Position numbers and translations under genes: made by a program
Shown: positions 1 to 8,136 of the stretch, piece by piece
Numbering within the stretch: the stretch's first letter is position 1
How the letters are laid out: the number at the start of each line of letters is the position of its first letter
The notes under the pieces: generated by a model
What the model was told of the DNA's origin: nothing
The model's input: the letters and a program-made list of their open reading frames with translations, nothing else
Databases searched by the model: none
Source of the DNA: an uncultured Tissierellia bacterium
GTDB taxonomy: Bacteria > Bacillota > Clostridia > Tissierellales > Peptoniphilaceae
Direction of reading: 5' to 3'
Length of the DNA stretch: 51,525 nt
Assembly: GCA_937923265.1 (NCBI GenBank)
Contig: CALAJY010000008.1
Coordinates: forward strand, 1 to 51,525

Positions 1-79
1 TGGTCTTACCATGGTCTACGTGACCGATGGTACCGATGTTAACATGCGGCTTGGTGCGTTCAAATTTTGCTTTTGCCAT
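1..79 (-). CDS. tuf: Elongation factor Tu, N-terminal fragment (runs off the left edge)
   Basis: Read on the minus strand, the first 26 codons give [20 protein letters not shown] followed by VDHGKT, the invariant EF-Tu N-terminus with the GTPase P-loop (GHVDHGKT). The start at 79 is preceded by an AGGAGG-type ribosome-binding site about 6 bases upstream. EF-Tu carries aminoacyl-tRNA to the ribosomal A site as a ternary complex with GTP. Only the start is present; the rest lies left of the window. A TATAAT sits about 35 bases upstream, so this copy may be transcribed from its own promoter rather than only by read-through from fusA. Confidence 0.93.
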
Positions 80-113
80 TTTTAACCTCCTCAAGTTACG
101 ATACTATTTTACG

Positions 114-119
114 ATTATA
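114..119 (-). promoter_or_regulatory. Candidate -10 element of the tuf promoter
   Basis: The minus strand reads TATAAT here, 34 bases upstream of the tuf start codon. The sequence 17 bases further upstream (TAGCCT) is only a weak -35 match, so the assignment rests on the -10 box and its position. Confidence 0.45.
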
Positions 120-320
120 TCCAATAATGCGATAAAAGGCTATTTCTCGAGGGATTTCTATCCCTATCTCCCCCACAATCCCGGATTCAACGGGAATCCT
201 TGGTGTCCTCTTCCGGAAACACTTCGCTCTTTTCTGCCAAGGGTTCTTATATCGTAATCAATGGTAACCGCGAACCCCGAGAGAAAACGAACAAATTTAT
301 TAAAAAATTTCTCAAAACAA

Positions 321-349
321 TTGACAGGGAAAACCGGCTTTGCTACTCT
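321..349 (+). promoter_or_regulatory. Predicted sigma-A promoter of the pur operon
   Basis: TTGACA at 321-326, a 17-base spacer, then TACTCT at 344-349. The -35 is perfect and the -10 keeps the conserved first two and last positions. Transcription would begin near 356, giving a leader of about 220 bases before purE. Two CGAAC words lie just upstream at 271-275 and 288-292; they resemble the core of a PurR PurBox but are in direct rather than inverted orientation. Confidence 0.6.
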
Positions 350-440
350 ATCATTGTTCAAGAAAGTAAATAGTAAGCACTGAAAATTTTTAAAAGACGA
401 TCCGGCGAGGTCGAAAAGATTGGAAGTCATTTTATATGGA

Positions 441-459
441 GATGGAAGGTCCCCTTTCA
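441..459 (+). promoter_or_regulatory. Leader hairpin upstream of purE
   Basis: ATGGAAGG and CCTTTCAT pair over 8 base pairs (one G-U) around a 3-base loop. It lies within the predicted pur leader, between promoter and terminator, and is a candidate part of an attenuation switch. No ligand-binding fold was recognised. Confidence 0.4.
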
Positions 460-477
460 TTTCTTTTTCCATTTTTC

Positions 478-505
478 CCTCACATTTTTGTGAGGCTTTT
501 TTTTA
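478..505 (+). terminator. Intrinsic terminator in the pur operon leader (possible attenuator)
   Basis: CCTCACA-TTTT-TGTGAGG is a perfect 7-base-pair hairpin followed by C and eight T. It lies downstream of the pur promoter and 70 bases before the purE start, with no gene between promoter and terminator. It would therefore stop pur transcription unless relieved, the classical attenuator arrangement. Alternatively it ends a short untranslated RNA, with purE using a promoter I did not find after 505. Confidence 0.7.
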
Positions 506-575
506 TTTCCCTTCTGCCGTCGTCCTGCTCTCTGTATCGCTATGGCGATCTTAGCTAACCGTGAAGGAGTCCGGT

Positions 576-1064
576 ATGAAGAAGGTCTGTATCGTTATGG
601 GCAGTGACAGCGATCTGCCAATCATCAAGAAAGCAACAGATATTTTGAAAGAACTGGCAATCCCCTTTGATGCCTTCGTATGCTCTGCGCATAGAACCCC
701 CGAAGAGGCTCGGGAGCTGGCAGTGTCTGCCAAGGAAAAGGGATACGGGGTCATTATCTGTGCGGCGGGTATGGCAGCGCATTTGGCAGGAGCCTTTGCA
801 GCGAACACCACCCTTCCCGTTATCGGAATCCCCTGTGTTTCCCAAAATTTGGGTGGCATGGATGCCCTGCTTTCAACGGTGCAAATGCCCTCCGGAATCC
901 CTGTTGCCACCGTTGCCATTGACGGCGGGAAAAACGCCGCCCTGCTCGCAGCGGAAATTCTTGCTCTTGGTGATGAAACATTGGCACAGGTTCTGGAAGA
1001 TCGCCGGCAGGCAGATCATGACAAAACCGTCAAGAAGAACGAAACAATTATGGAACGTCTCTAG
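576..1064 (+). CDS. purE: N5-carboxyaminoimidazole ribonucleotide mutase PurE
   Basis: A protein of 162 residues, full length for PurE, which converts N5-CAIR to CAIR in purine synthesis. It begins MKKVCIVMGSDSDLP and has the SAHRTP signature and a QMPSGIPVATVAI segment. The AHRTP form and overall spacing fit class I PurE, which normally needs PurK; purK is not in this operon. The usual AGGAAHL is AGMAAHL here. I chose ATG at 576 because AAGGAG lies 6 bases upstream; an in-frame GTG at 561 overlaps that ribosome-binding site. First gene of the nine-gene purine operon. Confidence 0.95.
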   Translation: MKKVCIVMGSDSDLPIIKKATDILKELAIPFDAFVCSAHRTPEEARELAVSAKEKGYGVIICAAGMAAHLAGAFAANTTLPVIGIPCVSQNLGGMDALLSTVQMPSGIPVATVAIDGGKNAALLAAEILALGDETLAQVLEDRRQADHDKTVKKNETIMERL

Positions 1065-1096
1065 CGTCAAACGCAAAACTTTGGAGGAATCTAAAA

Positions 1097-1783
1097 ATGG
1101 AAAACAAAATTGTATATACCGGAAAGACCAAAAATGTTTATGAACTGGAAAATGGAAACTATCTCCTGAAGTTCAAGGATGATGTAACCGGAAAAGACGG
1201 TGTGTTTGATCCCGGTCAAAACCAGGTAGGTCTCACCATTGAAGGCGTTGGCGACATCAACCTCCGCATGTCGATTTACTTCTTCGAAAAAATGAAGGAA
1301 GCCGGCATCAAGACCCATTACATCAATGCGGACCTGGAAAACACGACCATGGAGGTCGTTCCCTGCAAGCCGTTCGGAAAGGGCCTCGAGGTCATCTGCC
1401 GCAATAAGGCGGTTGGCAGCTTCTATCGTCGCTACACCGAATACTGTGAAGAAGGAATGGACCTTCCCTCCTACGTGGAAATGACCTTCAAGAATGATGA
1501 AAAGGGCGATCCCCTGGTGACCAAAGACGGTTTGATTGTTTTGGGCGTTATGACCTCGGAACAGTATGATGAGATCAAGGAAATGACCAAGAAAATCACA
1601 AAGATTGTTGCGGACGAGATGGAAAAAAGAGGCATGGTTCTCTATGATATCAAGTTCGAATTTGGCTACGATAAAGACGGTAACGTGCTTCTGATTGATG
1701 AAATCGCCTCCGGCAACATGAGAGTCTATAAAGACGGTGAATACGTAGAGCCGATGAAACTGTCGGAACTCTTCTTCGCCTAG
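1097..1783 (+). CDS. purC: SAICAR synthase PurC
   Basis: 228 residues, typical of bacterial PurC, which ligates aspartate to CAIR using ATP to make SAICAR. Visible hallmarks: the N-terminal YTGKTKNVYE nucleotide-binding strand, EVVPCKPFGKGLEVICRN (the family's E-V/NxA-GS region, here followed by KAVGSF), and the LIDEIASGNMRVY substrate loop near the C-terminus. A GGAGG ribosome-binding site sits 10 bases before the ATG. It lies 32 bases after purE and 8 bases before purF. Confidence 0.96.
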   Translation: MENKIVYTGKTKNVYELENGNYLLKFKDDVTGKDGVFDPGQNQVGLTIEGVGDINLRMSIYFFEKMKEAGIKTHYINADLENTTMEVVPCKPFGKGLEVICRNKAVGSFYRRYTEYCEEGMDLPSYVEMTFKNDEKGDPLVTKDGLIVLGVMTSEQYDEIKEMTKKITKIVADEMEKRGMVLYDIKFEFGYDKDGNVLLIDEIASGNMRVYKDGEYVEPMKLSELFFA

Positions 1784-1791
1784 GAGTTTTT

Positions 1792-3216
1792 ATGGGCGGT
1801 TTTTTCGGCATCGTATCAAAAAAAAATTGTATGCTGGATGTCTATTTTGGGGTCGACTACCATTCCCACCTGGGTACCTCTCGGGCGGGAATGGCGGCCT
1901 ATGATCCGGAGATCGGCCTCCAGCGAAAAATTCACATGATTGATAATGCTCCCTTTCGGAGCAAATTCAAGTACATTTTTCAGGAGATGAAGGGGCAATC
2001 CGCGATCGGATGCATCAGCGATTCGATGCCTCAGCCTCTTCTGCTTCGCAGCCATTTAGGAACGTTTGCAATCTGTGTTCTCGGCATGGTGAACAATGAG
2101 GAAGACCTCATCACGCAGTATCTGAAAAACAATGGAGCCTACTTCGATGCCATGACGGGAGGACAGGTCAACACCACGGAATTGGTGGCAGCCCTCATCA
2201 CCCAAAGAGAGTCCTTTACGGAAGGCATTCAATTTGCCCAAGAGGTTATTGACGGCTCCGCCTCCCTTCTCATTCTCAAGGAAGACGGTTCCCTCCTCGC
2301 TGCCCGTGACCGACTGGGGAGGCTGCCAATCAGCATTGGCAAAAACGAGGAGGGATACAGCGTCGCCTTTGAATCCTTTGCCTACACCAAGCTGGGCTAC
2401 GAGTTCGTGAGGGAGTTGGGACCCGGAGAAATCGTGGAAATTCATCCGGAGGGAATCCGGGTGCTGGCAGAAGCCGGAAAGAAGATGCGAATTTGCTCCT
2501 TCCTGTGGAGCTATTACGGCTATCCGACTTCCTCTTATGAGGGGGTCAACGTGGAGCTCATGCGCTATCGCAACGGCGCCATCATGGCCAAGCATGACCG
2601 GAAAAACGGATTGTGTGACGATCTGGATTCCGTGGGTGGCGTTCCCGAATCCGGCATCCCCCACGCTCTTGGCTATGCCCAGGAAAGCGGAATCCCCTAT
2701 CGGCGGGCTTTCATCAAGTACACGCCCACCTGGCAGCGGAGCTTCATGCCCCCCCACCAGGAAGCGCGAAACCGAATTGCAAAGATGAAGCAGATTCCGG
2801 TAAAGGACCTGATTGAAGGAAAAAATTTACTCTTTGTGGATGACTCCATCGTGCGCGGCACGCAGCTGCGTGAGACCGTGGAGTTTCTCTACTCCAACTG
2901 TGCTAAGTCCGTCCACATGCGCTCTGCCTGCCCTCCCTTGATGTACTCTTGCAAATACCTCAATTTCTCCCGTGCCAACAATGAGATGGAACTCTTGGCA
3001 AGAAAGATCGTCCATGAGTTGGAAGGGGCGCAGGGCGAAAAGCATCTTGAGGAATACAGTGATGGGCAAAGCGACCGGGGTCATGCGCTCCGGCAATGCA
3101 TCTGTAAAAAGTTGCACTTTAGCTCTTTGGAATTTCAAACCCTGCAGGGAATCACCGAAGCCATTGGGCTTCCTGCCTGTTCCCTATGTACCTATTGTTG
3201 GAGTGGAAAGGAGTAA
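1792..3216 (+). CDS. purF: Amidophosphoribosyltransferase PurF, variant without the N-terminal Cys nucleophile
   Basis: 474 residues with a glutaminase-like N-terminal half and a type I phosphoribosyltransferase half. The PRPP loop FVDDSIVRGTQ (around 348-358) is intact. Standard PurF exposes an N-terminal cysteine (MCGI...); here the mature start is MGGFFGIVSKKNC, with glycine at that position and the first cysteine at 13. C235, C380, C466 and C469 match the positions expected for the four ligands of the [4Fe-4S] cluster of the Bacillus-type enzyme. From memory, similar MGGFFG proteins occur in Bacteroidetes and gut clostridia. It catalyses the first committed step, but whether it uses glutamine or free ammonia cannot be read from sequence. 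Its stop region supplies the ribosome-binding site of purM. Confidence 0.9.
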   Translation: MGGFFGIVSKKNCMLDVYFGVDYHSHLGTSRAGMAAYDPEIGLQRKIHMIDNAPFRSKFKYIFQEMKGQSAIGCISDSMPQPLLLRSHLGTFAICVLGMVNNEEDLITQYLKNNGAYFDAMTGGQVNTTELVAALITQRESFTEGIQFAQEVIDGSASLLILKEDGSLLAARDRLGRLPISIGKNEEGYSVAFESFAYTKLGYEFVRELGPGEIVEIHPEGIRVLAEAGKKMRICSFLWSYYGYPTSSYEGVNVELMRYRNGAIMAKHDRKNGLCDDLDSVGGVPESGIPHALGYAQESGIPYRRAFIKYTPTWQRSFMPPHQEARNRIAKMKQIPVKDLIEGKNLLFVDDSIVRGTQLRETVEFLYSNCAKSVHMRSACPPLMYSCKYLNFSRANNEMELLARKIVHELEGAQGEKHLEEYSDGQSDRGHALRQCICKKLHFSSLEFQTLQGITEAIGLPACSLCTYCWSGKE

Positions 3217-3219
3217 GCC

Positions 3220-4269
3220 ATGAACGAACAATCCAAATCGGATCGCTATGCCCAGGCCGGCGTGGATATCACGGCGGGCTATCGGTCGGTGGAGTTGATG
3301 AAGGATGACATCAAGCGCACCCATCGCCCCGGAGTTATCTCGGATATTGGGTCCTTTGGCGGCCTTTTTCAACCCGATTTAACGGGCATGAAAGAGCCTC
3401 TTCTCGTGAGCGGTACCGATGGGGTGGGCACCAAGCTCAAGCTCGCCTTTCGGCTCAACAAACACGACACCGTGGGGATTGATTGTGTCGCCATGTGTGT
3501 AAACGACGTCATCTGCTGTGGAGCGGAACCCCTCTTCTTCCTGGATTACATCGCCTGTGGAAAGAATGTGCCCACGCGGATTCAGGAACTGGTCAAGGGT
3601 GTGGCGGAAGGCTGCGTGCAGGCCGGCTGTGCGTTAATCGGCGGTGAGACCGCAGAAATGCCGGGATTTTACCCCGAGGACGAATACGACCTGGCAGGAT
3701 ACTGCACCGGAATCGTGGATAAGGAAAAGATGATCTCCATGGATTCCGTGAACGAGGGAGACCTTCTCATCGCCCTCCCCTCTTCCGGTGTTCATTCTAA
3801 CGGTTTTTCCCTGGTCCGGTCCATCATCGACCTGGATAAGGAGGACCTGACCACCGCCCGAGAGGAACTCGAGGGAAAATCTCTCGGCGAAGCTCTTCTC
3901 GCTCCCACGAAAATCTATGTGAAACCGGTGTTGGCCCTTCTGAAAAAGGTGAGCCTCCATGGGATTGCCCATATCACCGGTGGCGGCTTCTATGAGAACA
4001 TCCCCCGCTGTTTACCCGATGGGTTCAGCGCGGAAATCGATCGCTCGCTGCTTCGCATTCCTCCGATTTTTCACTACCTGAAAGAAAAGGGCAAGCTCTC
4101 CGAAAAGGATCTGTTCAACACCTTTAACATGGGGGTAGGCATGATCCTGGTGGTGGACCCCGAGGACAAGGACCGGACCCTTTCTCTCCTGCGGGAAAGC
4201 GGAGAGGATGCCTATGTCTTGGGACGCGTTATTTCCGGTAACCATCGGGTAGAATTTATAGGAGAATAG
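3220..4269 (+). CDS. purM: Phosphoribosylformylglycinamidine cyclo-ligase (AIR synthetase) PurM
   Basis: 349 residues, normal for PurM, which closes FGAM to AIR with ATP. Seen: YAQAGVDITAGYRSVELMK at the N-terminus, the SGTDGVGTKLKLAF nucleotide loop, the DCVAMCVNDV segment, GGETAEMPGFY, and the HITGGGFYENIPR motif, all PurM signatures. The start at 3220 follows purF by 3 bases; its ribosome-binding site (GGAAAGGAG) lies within the end of purF, implying translational coupling. It ends one base before purN. Confidence 0.96.
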   Translation: MNEQSKSDRYAQAGVDITAGYRSVELMKDDIKRTHRPGVISDIGSFGGLFQPDLTGMKEPLLVSGTDGVGTKLKLAFRLNKHDTVGIDCVAMCVNDVICCGAEPLFFLDYIACGKNVPTRIQELVKGVAEGCVQAGCALIGGETAEMPGFYPEDEYDLAGYCTGIVDKEKMISMDSVNEGDLLIALPSSGVHSNGFSLVRSIIDLDKEDLTTAREELEGKSLGEALLAPTKIYVKPVLALLKKVSLHGIAHITGGGFYENIPRCLPDGFSAEIDRSLLRIPPIFHYLKEKGKLSEKDLFNTFNMGVGMILVVDPEDKDRTLSLLRESGEDAYVLGRVISGNHRVEFIGE

Positions 4270-4270
4270 A

Positions 4271-4885
4271 ATGGAAAACAACACCGCCTCTCTGGCCGTT
4301 TTTGTTTCGGGAGGAGGGACGAACCTACAGGCTCTGATGGATGCCCAAGCGGATGGAAAATTGGTTCATGGCTCCATCCGCCTTGTCCTGTCCAACCGCA
4401 AGGATGCCTTTGCCCTATGCCGAGCAAAGCAGGCGGGGATCCCTCATCGAGTGCTTGCTCCCAGGGACTTCTCCGGTTCCCGGGCCTATGAGGAAGCTCT
4501 GCTCAAAGAATTGGGGGACCACAAAATCGACCTCATTATCCTCGCCGGTTATCTGGGGAAGATTTCCTCCCTGCTCATCTCGCACTACCCGAACCGGATC
4601 ATCAACATTCATCCCTCCCTCATTCCCTCTTTTTGTGGGAAAGGCTACTATGGGATTCATGTCCATGAGGAAGCGCTGAAGCGAGGCGTAAAAGTGAGCG
4701 GGGCCACCGTCCATTTTGTCAATGAGGACCTGGATGGCGGACCCATCATTGCCCAAAAAGCAGTGCCCGTTCTCCCCGACGATACGGCAGAGGACCTCCA
4801 GCATCGGATCATGGAGGAGTGCGAATGGGTCCTTCTCCCAAGGGTTGCTGAGGAGCTGAGTCAAAAGCTTGTGGATGAACATTAG
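4271..4885 (+). CDS. purN: Phosphoribosylglycinamide formyltransferase PurN
   Basis: 204 residues. It transfers the formyl group of 10-formyl-THF to GAR. The catalytic trio is visible as N112 and H114 in INIHPSLIPSF and D155 in NEDLDGGPII; SGGGTNLQAL near the N-terminus binds phosphate. The SFCGKGYYG sequence after the catalytic loop is the common Firmicute form. Starts one base after the purM stop. Confidence 0.95.
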   Translation: MENNTASLAVFVSGGGTNLQALMDAQADGKLVHGSIRLVLSNRKDAFALCRAKQAGIPHRVLAPRDFSGSRAYEEALLKELGDHKIDLIILAGYLGKISSLLISHYPNRIINIHPSLIPSFCGKGYYGIHVHEEALKRGVKVSGATVHFVNEDLDGGPIIAQKAVPVLPDDTAEDLQHRIMEECEWVLLPRVAEELSQKLVDEH

Positions 4886-4899
4886 AAAGAGAGATAAAA

Positions 4900-5637
4900 A
4901 TGATGGAAGGAAAAGAGATCATCGACCAGTTGGCGGGGAACCGCTATCCCGGTCGGGGAATCCTGGCGGGAAAAAGCCCGGACGGAAAAAAGGTCCTCAT
5001 GGCCTACTTTATCATGGGAAGAAGTCAAAACAGTCGGAATCGAATTTTTGTCAAAGAAGGGGACGACCTCTTTACCAAGCCTTTCGATCCCTCTGCGGTG
5101 GAGAATCCCTCCCTGATCATCTATCGCGCCGTTCACCAGGACAAGGACTATGCCCTTCTGACCAACGGCGACCAAACGGACACCGTCCTGCAGGCCCTCT
5201 CGCAGAAAAAGAGCTTCGAAGAGGCCTTACGGAGTCGAACCTTTGAGCCGGATGCCCCCAATTTCACGCCCCGCATCTCTCTTCTTGTGGAAGATTTTTC
5301 TCGGCAACCGACCTTCCGTTTTAGCATCCTGAAAGCCTGCGATAGCGAGGGTCTTGCCTGTTCCCGCTCATTTTTTGAATATCCTGCACAGGCAGGGGTT
5401 GGTCATCTCATCCACACCTATGAGGGAGACGGCTCTCCTCTGCCCTCTTTTTTGGGAGAGCCCCGCTTGTTAACCATCAAGGCAGGGACCTGTGAGGAGC
5501 TTCTGGATACGGTATGGCAGGCACTGGATTCACAAAATCGCATCTCGCTTTATGTGGCGAGTCGAGACCTGGAGAGTGGTCGGCTGGAGGAAAAAAATCG
5601 AAACGCCCGCCAGGAAGAGGAAGGAAGGTTCCAATGA
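4900..5637 (+). CDS. purO: Stand-alone IMP cyclohydrolase (PurO-like family)
   Basis: 245 residues, recognised as the IMP_cyclohyd (PurO-like) family rather than the N-terminal MGS-fold domain of bifunctional PurH. Support comes from GNRYPGRGILAG at the N-terminus, YFIMGRSQNSRNR and the APNFTPRIS segment, and from position: it lies immediately before a gene carrying only the AICAR transformylase half of PurH. It would close FAICAR to IMP, the last step of the pathway. Two adjacent ATG codons (4900, 4903) are possible starts. The stop overlaps the start of the next gene (ATGA). Confidence 0.85.
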   Translation: MMEGKEIIDQLAGNRYPGRGILAGKSPDGKKVLMAYFIMGRSQNSRNRIFVKEGDDLFTKPFDPSAVENPSLIIYRAVHQDKDYALLTNGDQTDTVLQALSQKKSFEEALRSRTFEPDAPNFTPRISLLVEDFSRQPTFRFSILKACDSEGLACSRSFFEYPAQAGVGHLIHTYEGDGSPLPSFLGEPRLLTIKAGTCEELLDTVWQALDSQNRISLYVASRDLESGRLEEKNRNARQEEEGRFQ

Positions 5638-6818
5638 AAGAATTATCGTTAAAGTACGGCTGTAACCCCTCGCAGAAGCCCGCAAGGATTTTCATGGAAG
5701 ACGGGTCCGACCTGCCGGTAAAGGTGGAGAATGGACGACCCGGCTACATCAACCTGCTGGATGCCCTCAATTCCTGGCAACTCGTCCGAGAATTGAAGGA
5801 ACGCTTCGGAATACCCGCCGCCGCTTCCTTTAAGCACGTGAGTCCCACCTCAGCGGCCCTGGGTCTTCCTCTTCCCGAATCCCTGAAGAAGGCCTGCTAC
5901 CTGGAGGGAAGAAAAGAGCTGGACGAATCCCCCCTGGCCTGTGCCTATGCCAGAGCTCGGGGAACGGACCGCCTCTCCTCTTTCGGTGACTGGGTCGCCC
6001 TGTCCGAGCCCTGTGATCTTGCCACCGCTCGCCTCCTGAAAATGGAGGTGTCCGACGGCATCATCGCCCCCGGATATGAACCGGAAGCACTGGAATTGTT
6101 AAAGAAAAAGAAAAAGGGGGGCTACACGGTCTTATCCATCGATCCCGGTTATCAGCCGGCAAACCTGGAGACGAAGCAGGTTTTTGGGGTGAGCTTTGAG
6201 CAGAAGCATAACTCGCAGATTCCCGACTTTTCGGATCTTGACGAAATCGTAACGGAGAACAAGGACCTCCCCCGGGAGGCCAAACGCGACTTATTGGTGG
6301 CCCTGATCTGCTTGAAATACACCCAGTCCAATTCGGTGTGCTATGCCTATGATGGGCAGGCGATCGGTGTGGGTGCGGGACAACAGAGCCGCATTCACTG
6401 CACCCGTTTGGCAGGCAACAAGGCGGACACCTGGTTTCTCCGGCAAAGCGAAGACGTGTTATCCCTTCCCTTCCTGCCCAAACTCAGTCGAAATGCCAAG
6501 GATAACGTCATCGACGGCTACATCAATCAATACGAGGAAGATGTTTGTCAGGATGGGATTTGGCAAAAATACTTCAGCCGGAAGCCCGAGGTCTTGACTG
6601 CCGAGCGAAAGAAAGAGCTCCTCTCCCGGGTAAAAGGAGTTTCCCTGGGATCGGATGCCTTTTTCCCCTTCTCGGATAATATTCAAAGAGCCCTGCAAAG
6701 TGGGGTCTCCTATGTTGCTCAGCCGGGAGGATCCGTCCGGGACGAGGAGGTCATCGACTGCTGTAATAAACACCAACTGGTAATGTCCTTTACCCACCAG
6801 CGCCTATTCCATCACTAA
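5634..6818 (+). CDS. purH: AICAR formyltransferase, single-domain PurH lacking the cyclohydrolase half
   Basis: 394 residues from the ATG at 5634, which overlaps the preceding stop and follows an AAGGAAGG ribosome-binding site. It begins directly with the transformylase fold (LSLKYGCNPSQKPA) and lacks the N-terminal MGS domain of ordinary PurH. The catalytic Lys-His pair is K67-H68 in SFKHVSP; the C-terminal DAFFPFSDNI and HQLVMSFTHQRLFHH are family signatures. It transfers a formyl group to AICAR. With the upstream cyclohydrolase it replaces the usual bifunctional enzyme. Confidence 0.93.
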   Translation: MKELSLKYGCNPSQKPARIFMEDGSDLPVKVENGRPGYINLLDALNSWQLVRELKERFGIPAAASFKHVSPTSAALGLPLPESLKKACYLEGRKELDESPLACAYARARGTDRLSSFGDWVALSEPCDLATARLLKMEVSDGIIAPGYEPEALELLKKKKKGGYTVLSIDPGYQPANLETKQVFGVSFEQKHNSQIPDFSDLDEIVTENKDLPREAKRDLLVALICLKYTQSNSVCYAYDGQAIGVGAGQQSRIHCTRLAGNKADTWFLRQSEDVLSLPFLPKLSRNAKDNVIDGYINQYEEDVCQDGIWQKYFSRKPEVLTAERKKELLSRVKGVSLGSDAFFPFSDNIQRALQSGVSYVAQPGGSVRDEEVIDCCNKHQLVMSFTHQRLFHH

Positions 6819-6832
6819 AGAAAAGAGGTCCT

Positions 6833-8134
6833 ATGAAAGTCGCAGTAATCGGCGGAGGCGGCCGGGAACATGCCATCATCAAAAAACTGAAAGAATCCAA
6901 AAAGGTCGAAGAACTTCACGCACTGCCCGGAAATGCAGGGATGGAGGAAGCTCTCTGTCATCCGGAGATTTCTGCCACCGATGTGAATGCCGTTGTTGCC
7001 TTTGCACAGAGGGAGCACATGGACTATGTGGTGGTAACGCCCGATGATCCTCTGGCTCTGGGCATGGTGGATGCCTTGGAAGCGGTAGGGATCCCCTGTT
7101 TCGGTCCCGAGAAGGCCGCCGCACGGCTCGAAGCCAGCAAGGCCTATGCCAAGGAATTCATGAAAAAATACGGAATTCCTACAGCCTCCTACCGGCTCTG
7201 CCATTCCGCGGAGGAGGCACTGGAGTTTTTAAAGAGTCATCCCCTCCCCCTGGTCTTTAAAGCAGACGGCCTGGCTCTGGGAAAGGGCGTATTCATCGCA
7301 AAAACCGAAGAAGAAGCCGATCAAGCCATCCAGACCCTGATGGTGGACCGAAAATTTGGGGATAGCGGAAAAACGGTGGTCATCGAAGAGATGCTGGAGG
7401 GCCCCGAGGTATCCCTGCTGACCCTAACCGATGGAAACACGGTCAAGGCCTTCCCCTCTTCCATGGACCACAAGAGAGCCCTGAATGGCAATCGGGGTCC
7501 CAACACGGGAGGCATGGGCTGCATCGCCCCCAATCCCTTCCTGACCGATGCGCTCTTCCAGGAATGCATGGAGACCATCGTCCGTCCGACAATCGTCGGC
7601 ATGCAAAGAGAGGGTCATCCTTTTAAGGGTTGCCTCTATTTTGGCCTCATGCTCACCCAGCAGGGTCCCAAGGTCATCGAATACAACAGCCGTTTCGGGG
7701 ATCCGGAAACGCAGGTCCTTCTCCCCTTATTGCAGTCGGACCTGCTGGAGCTGATGATGGCGACCACCGAGGAAAGGCTGGACAAGGTGGAGATGAACCT
7801 TTCCAACCGGGCGGCCTGCTGCCTCGTTCTCGCTTCCGGAGGCTATCCCGGTCACTATGAGAAGGGGAAGGAGATCCATTTTCCGGCCGATCTCGCCTCA
7901 AAAATCATCTTCTGTGGGGTCAACCGAGATGCCAAAGACGGCGGCTATTACACGGCGGGGGGACGCGTCCTAAACCTGGTGGAAACGGGATTGACGTTAC
8001 CGGATGCCATTCATCGGGTCTACCAGGATGCCGAGAAGGTGACCTTTGAAAATTGCTTCTATCGCAAAGACATCGGTGAGAGTGCATTAGCCGCCCTAGA
8101 AGGGCAAACACAAGGCAAACGCGGAGAGGAGTAG
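6833..8134 (+). CDS. purD: Phosphoribosylamine-glycine ligase PurD
   Basis: 433 residues, an ATP-grasp enzyme making GAR from phosphoribosylamine, glycine and ATP. Seen: GGGGREHAI near the N-terminus, the ATP-grasp stretch VFKADGLALGKGV, the DHKRALNGNRGPNTGGMG loop and the YNSRFGDPETQVLLP metal-binding segment. A GAGG ribosome-binding site precedes ATG 6833, 14 bases after purH. In the pathway it uses the amine made by PurF. Confidence 0.97.
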   Translation: MKVAVIGGGGREHAIIKKLKESKKVEELHALPGNAGMEEALCHPEISATDVNAVVAFAQREHMDYVVVTPDDPLALGMVDALEAVGIPCFGPEKAAARLEASKAYAKEFMKKYGIPTASYRLCHSAEEALEFLKSHPLPLVFKADGLALGKGVFIAKTEEEADQAIQTLMVDRKFGDSGKTVVIEEMLEGPEVSLLTLTDGNTVKAFPSSMDHKRALNGNRGPNTGGMGCIAPNPFLTDALFQECMETIVRPTIVGMQREGHPFKGCLYFGLMLTQQGPKVIEYNSRFGDPETQVLLPLLQSDLLELMMATTEERLDKVEMNLSNRAACCLVLASGGYPGHYEKGKEIHFPADLASKIIFCGVNRDAKDGGYYTAGGRVLNLVETGLTLPDAIHRVYQDAEKVTFENCFYRKDIGESALAALEGQTQGKRGEE

Positions 8135-8136
8135 GC

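Larger units (their letters stand above)
80..575. other. Divergent intergenic region between tuf and purE
   Basis: A region of 496 bases without a credible gene. It holds the tuf ribosome-binding site and -10 box on the minus strand and, on the plus strand, a promoter (321-349), a hairpin (441-459) and an intrinsic terminator (478-505) ahead of purE. Open frames here lack ribosome-binding sites and protein-like composition. I compared it with the purine, PRPP/ykkC and ZTP riboswitch consensus from memory and found no match. Confidence 0.6.

Noticed and set aside
271..292. Two CGAAC words resembling PurR boxes
   Set aside because: They are direct, not inverted, repeats and match the flanking consensus poorly; no PurR site is claimed.
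164..472. 102-codon minus-strand open frame between tuf and purE
   Set aside because: No ribosome-binding site, no recognisable sequence, and it covers the pur promoter and leader on the other strand.
356..505. Known purine, PRPP (ykkC) or ZTP riboswitch in the pur leader
   Set aside because: The conserved core sequences of these classes, as I remember them, are absent.
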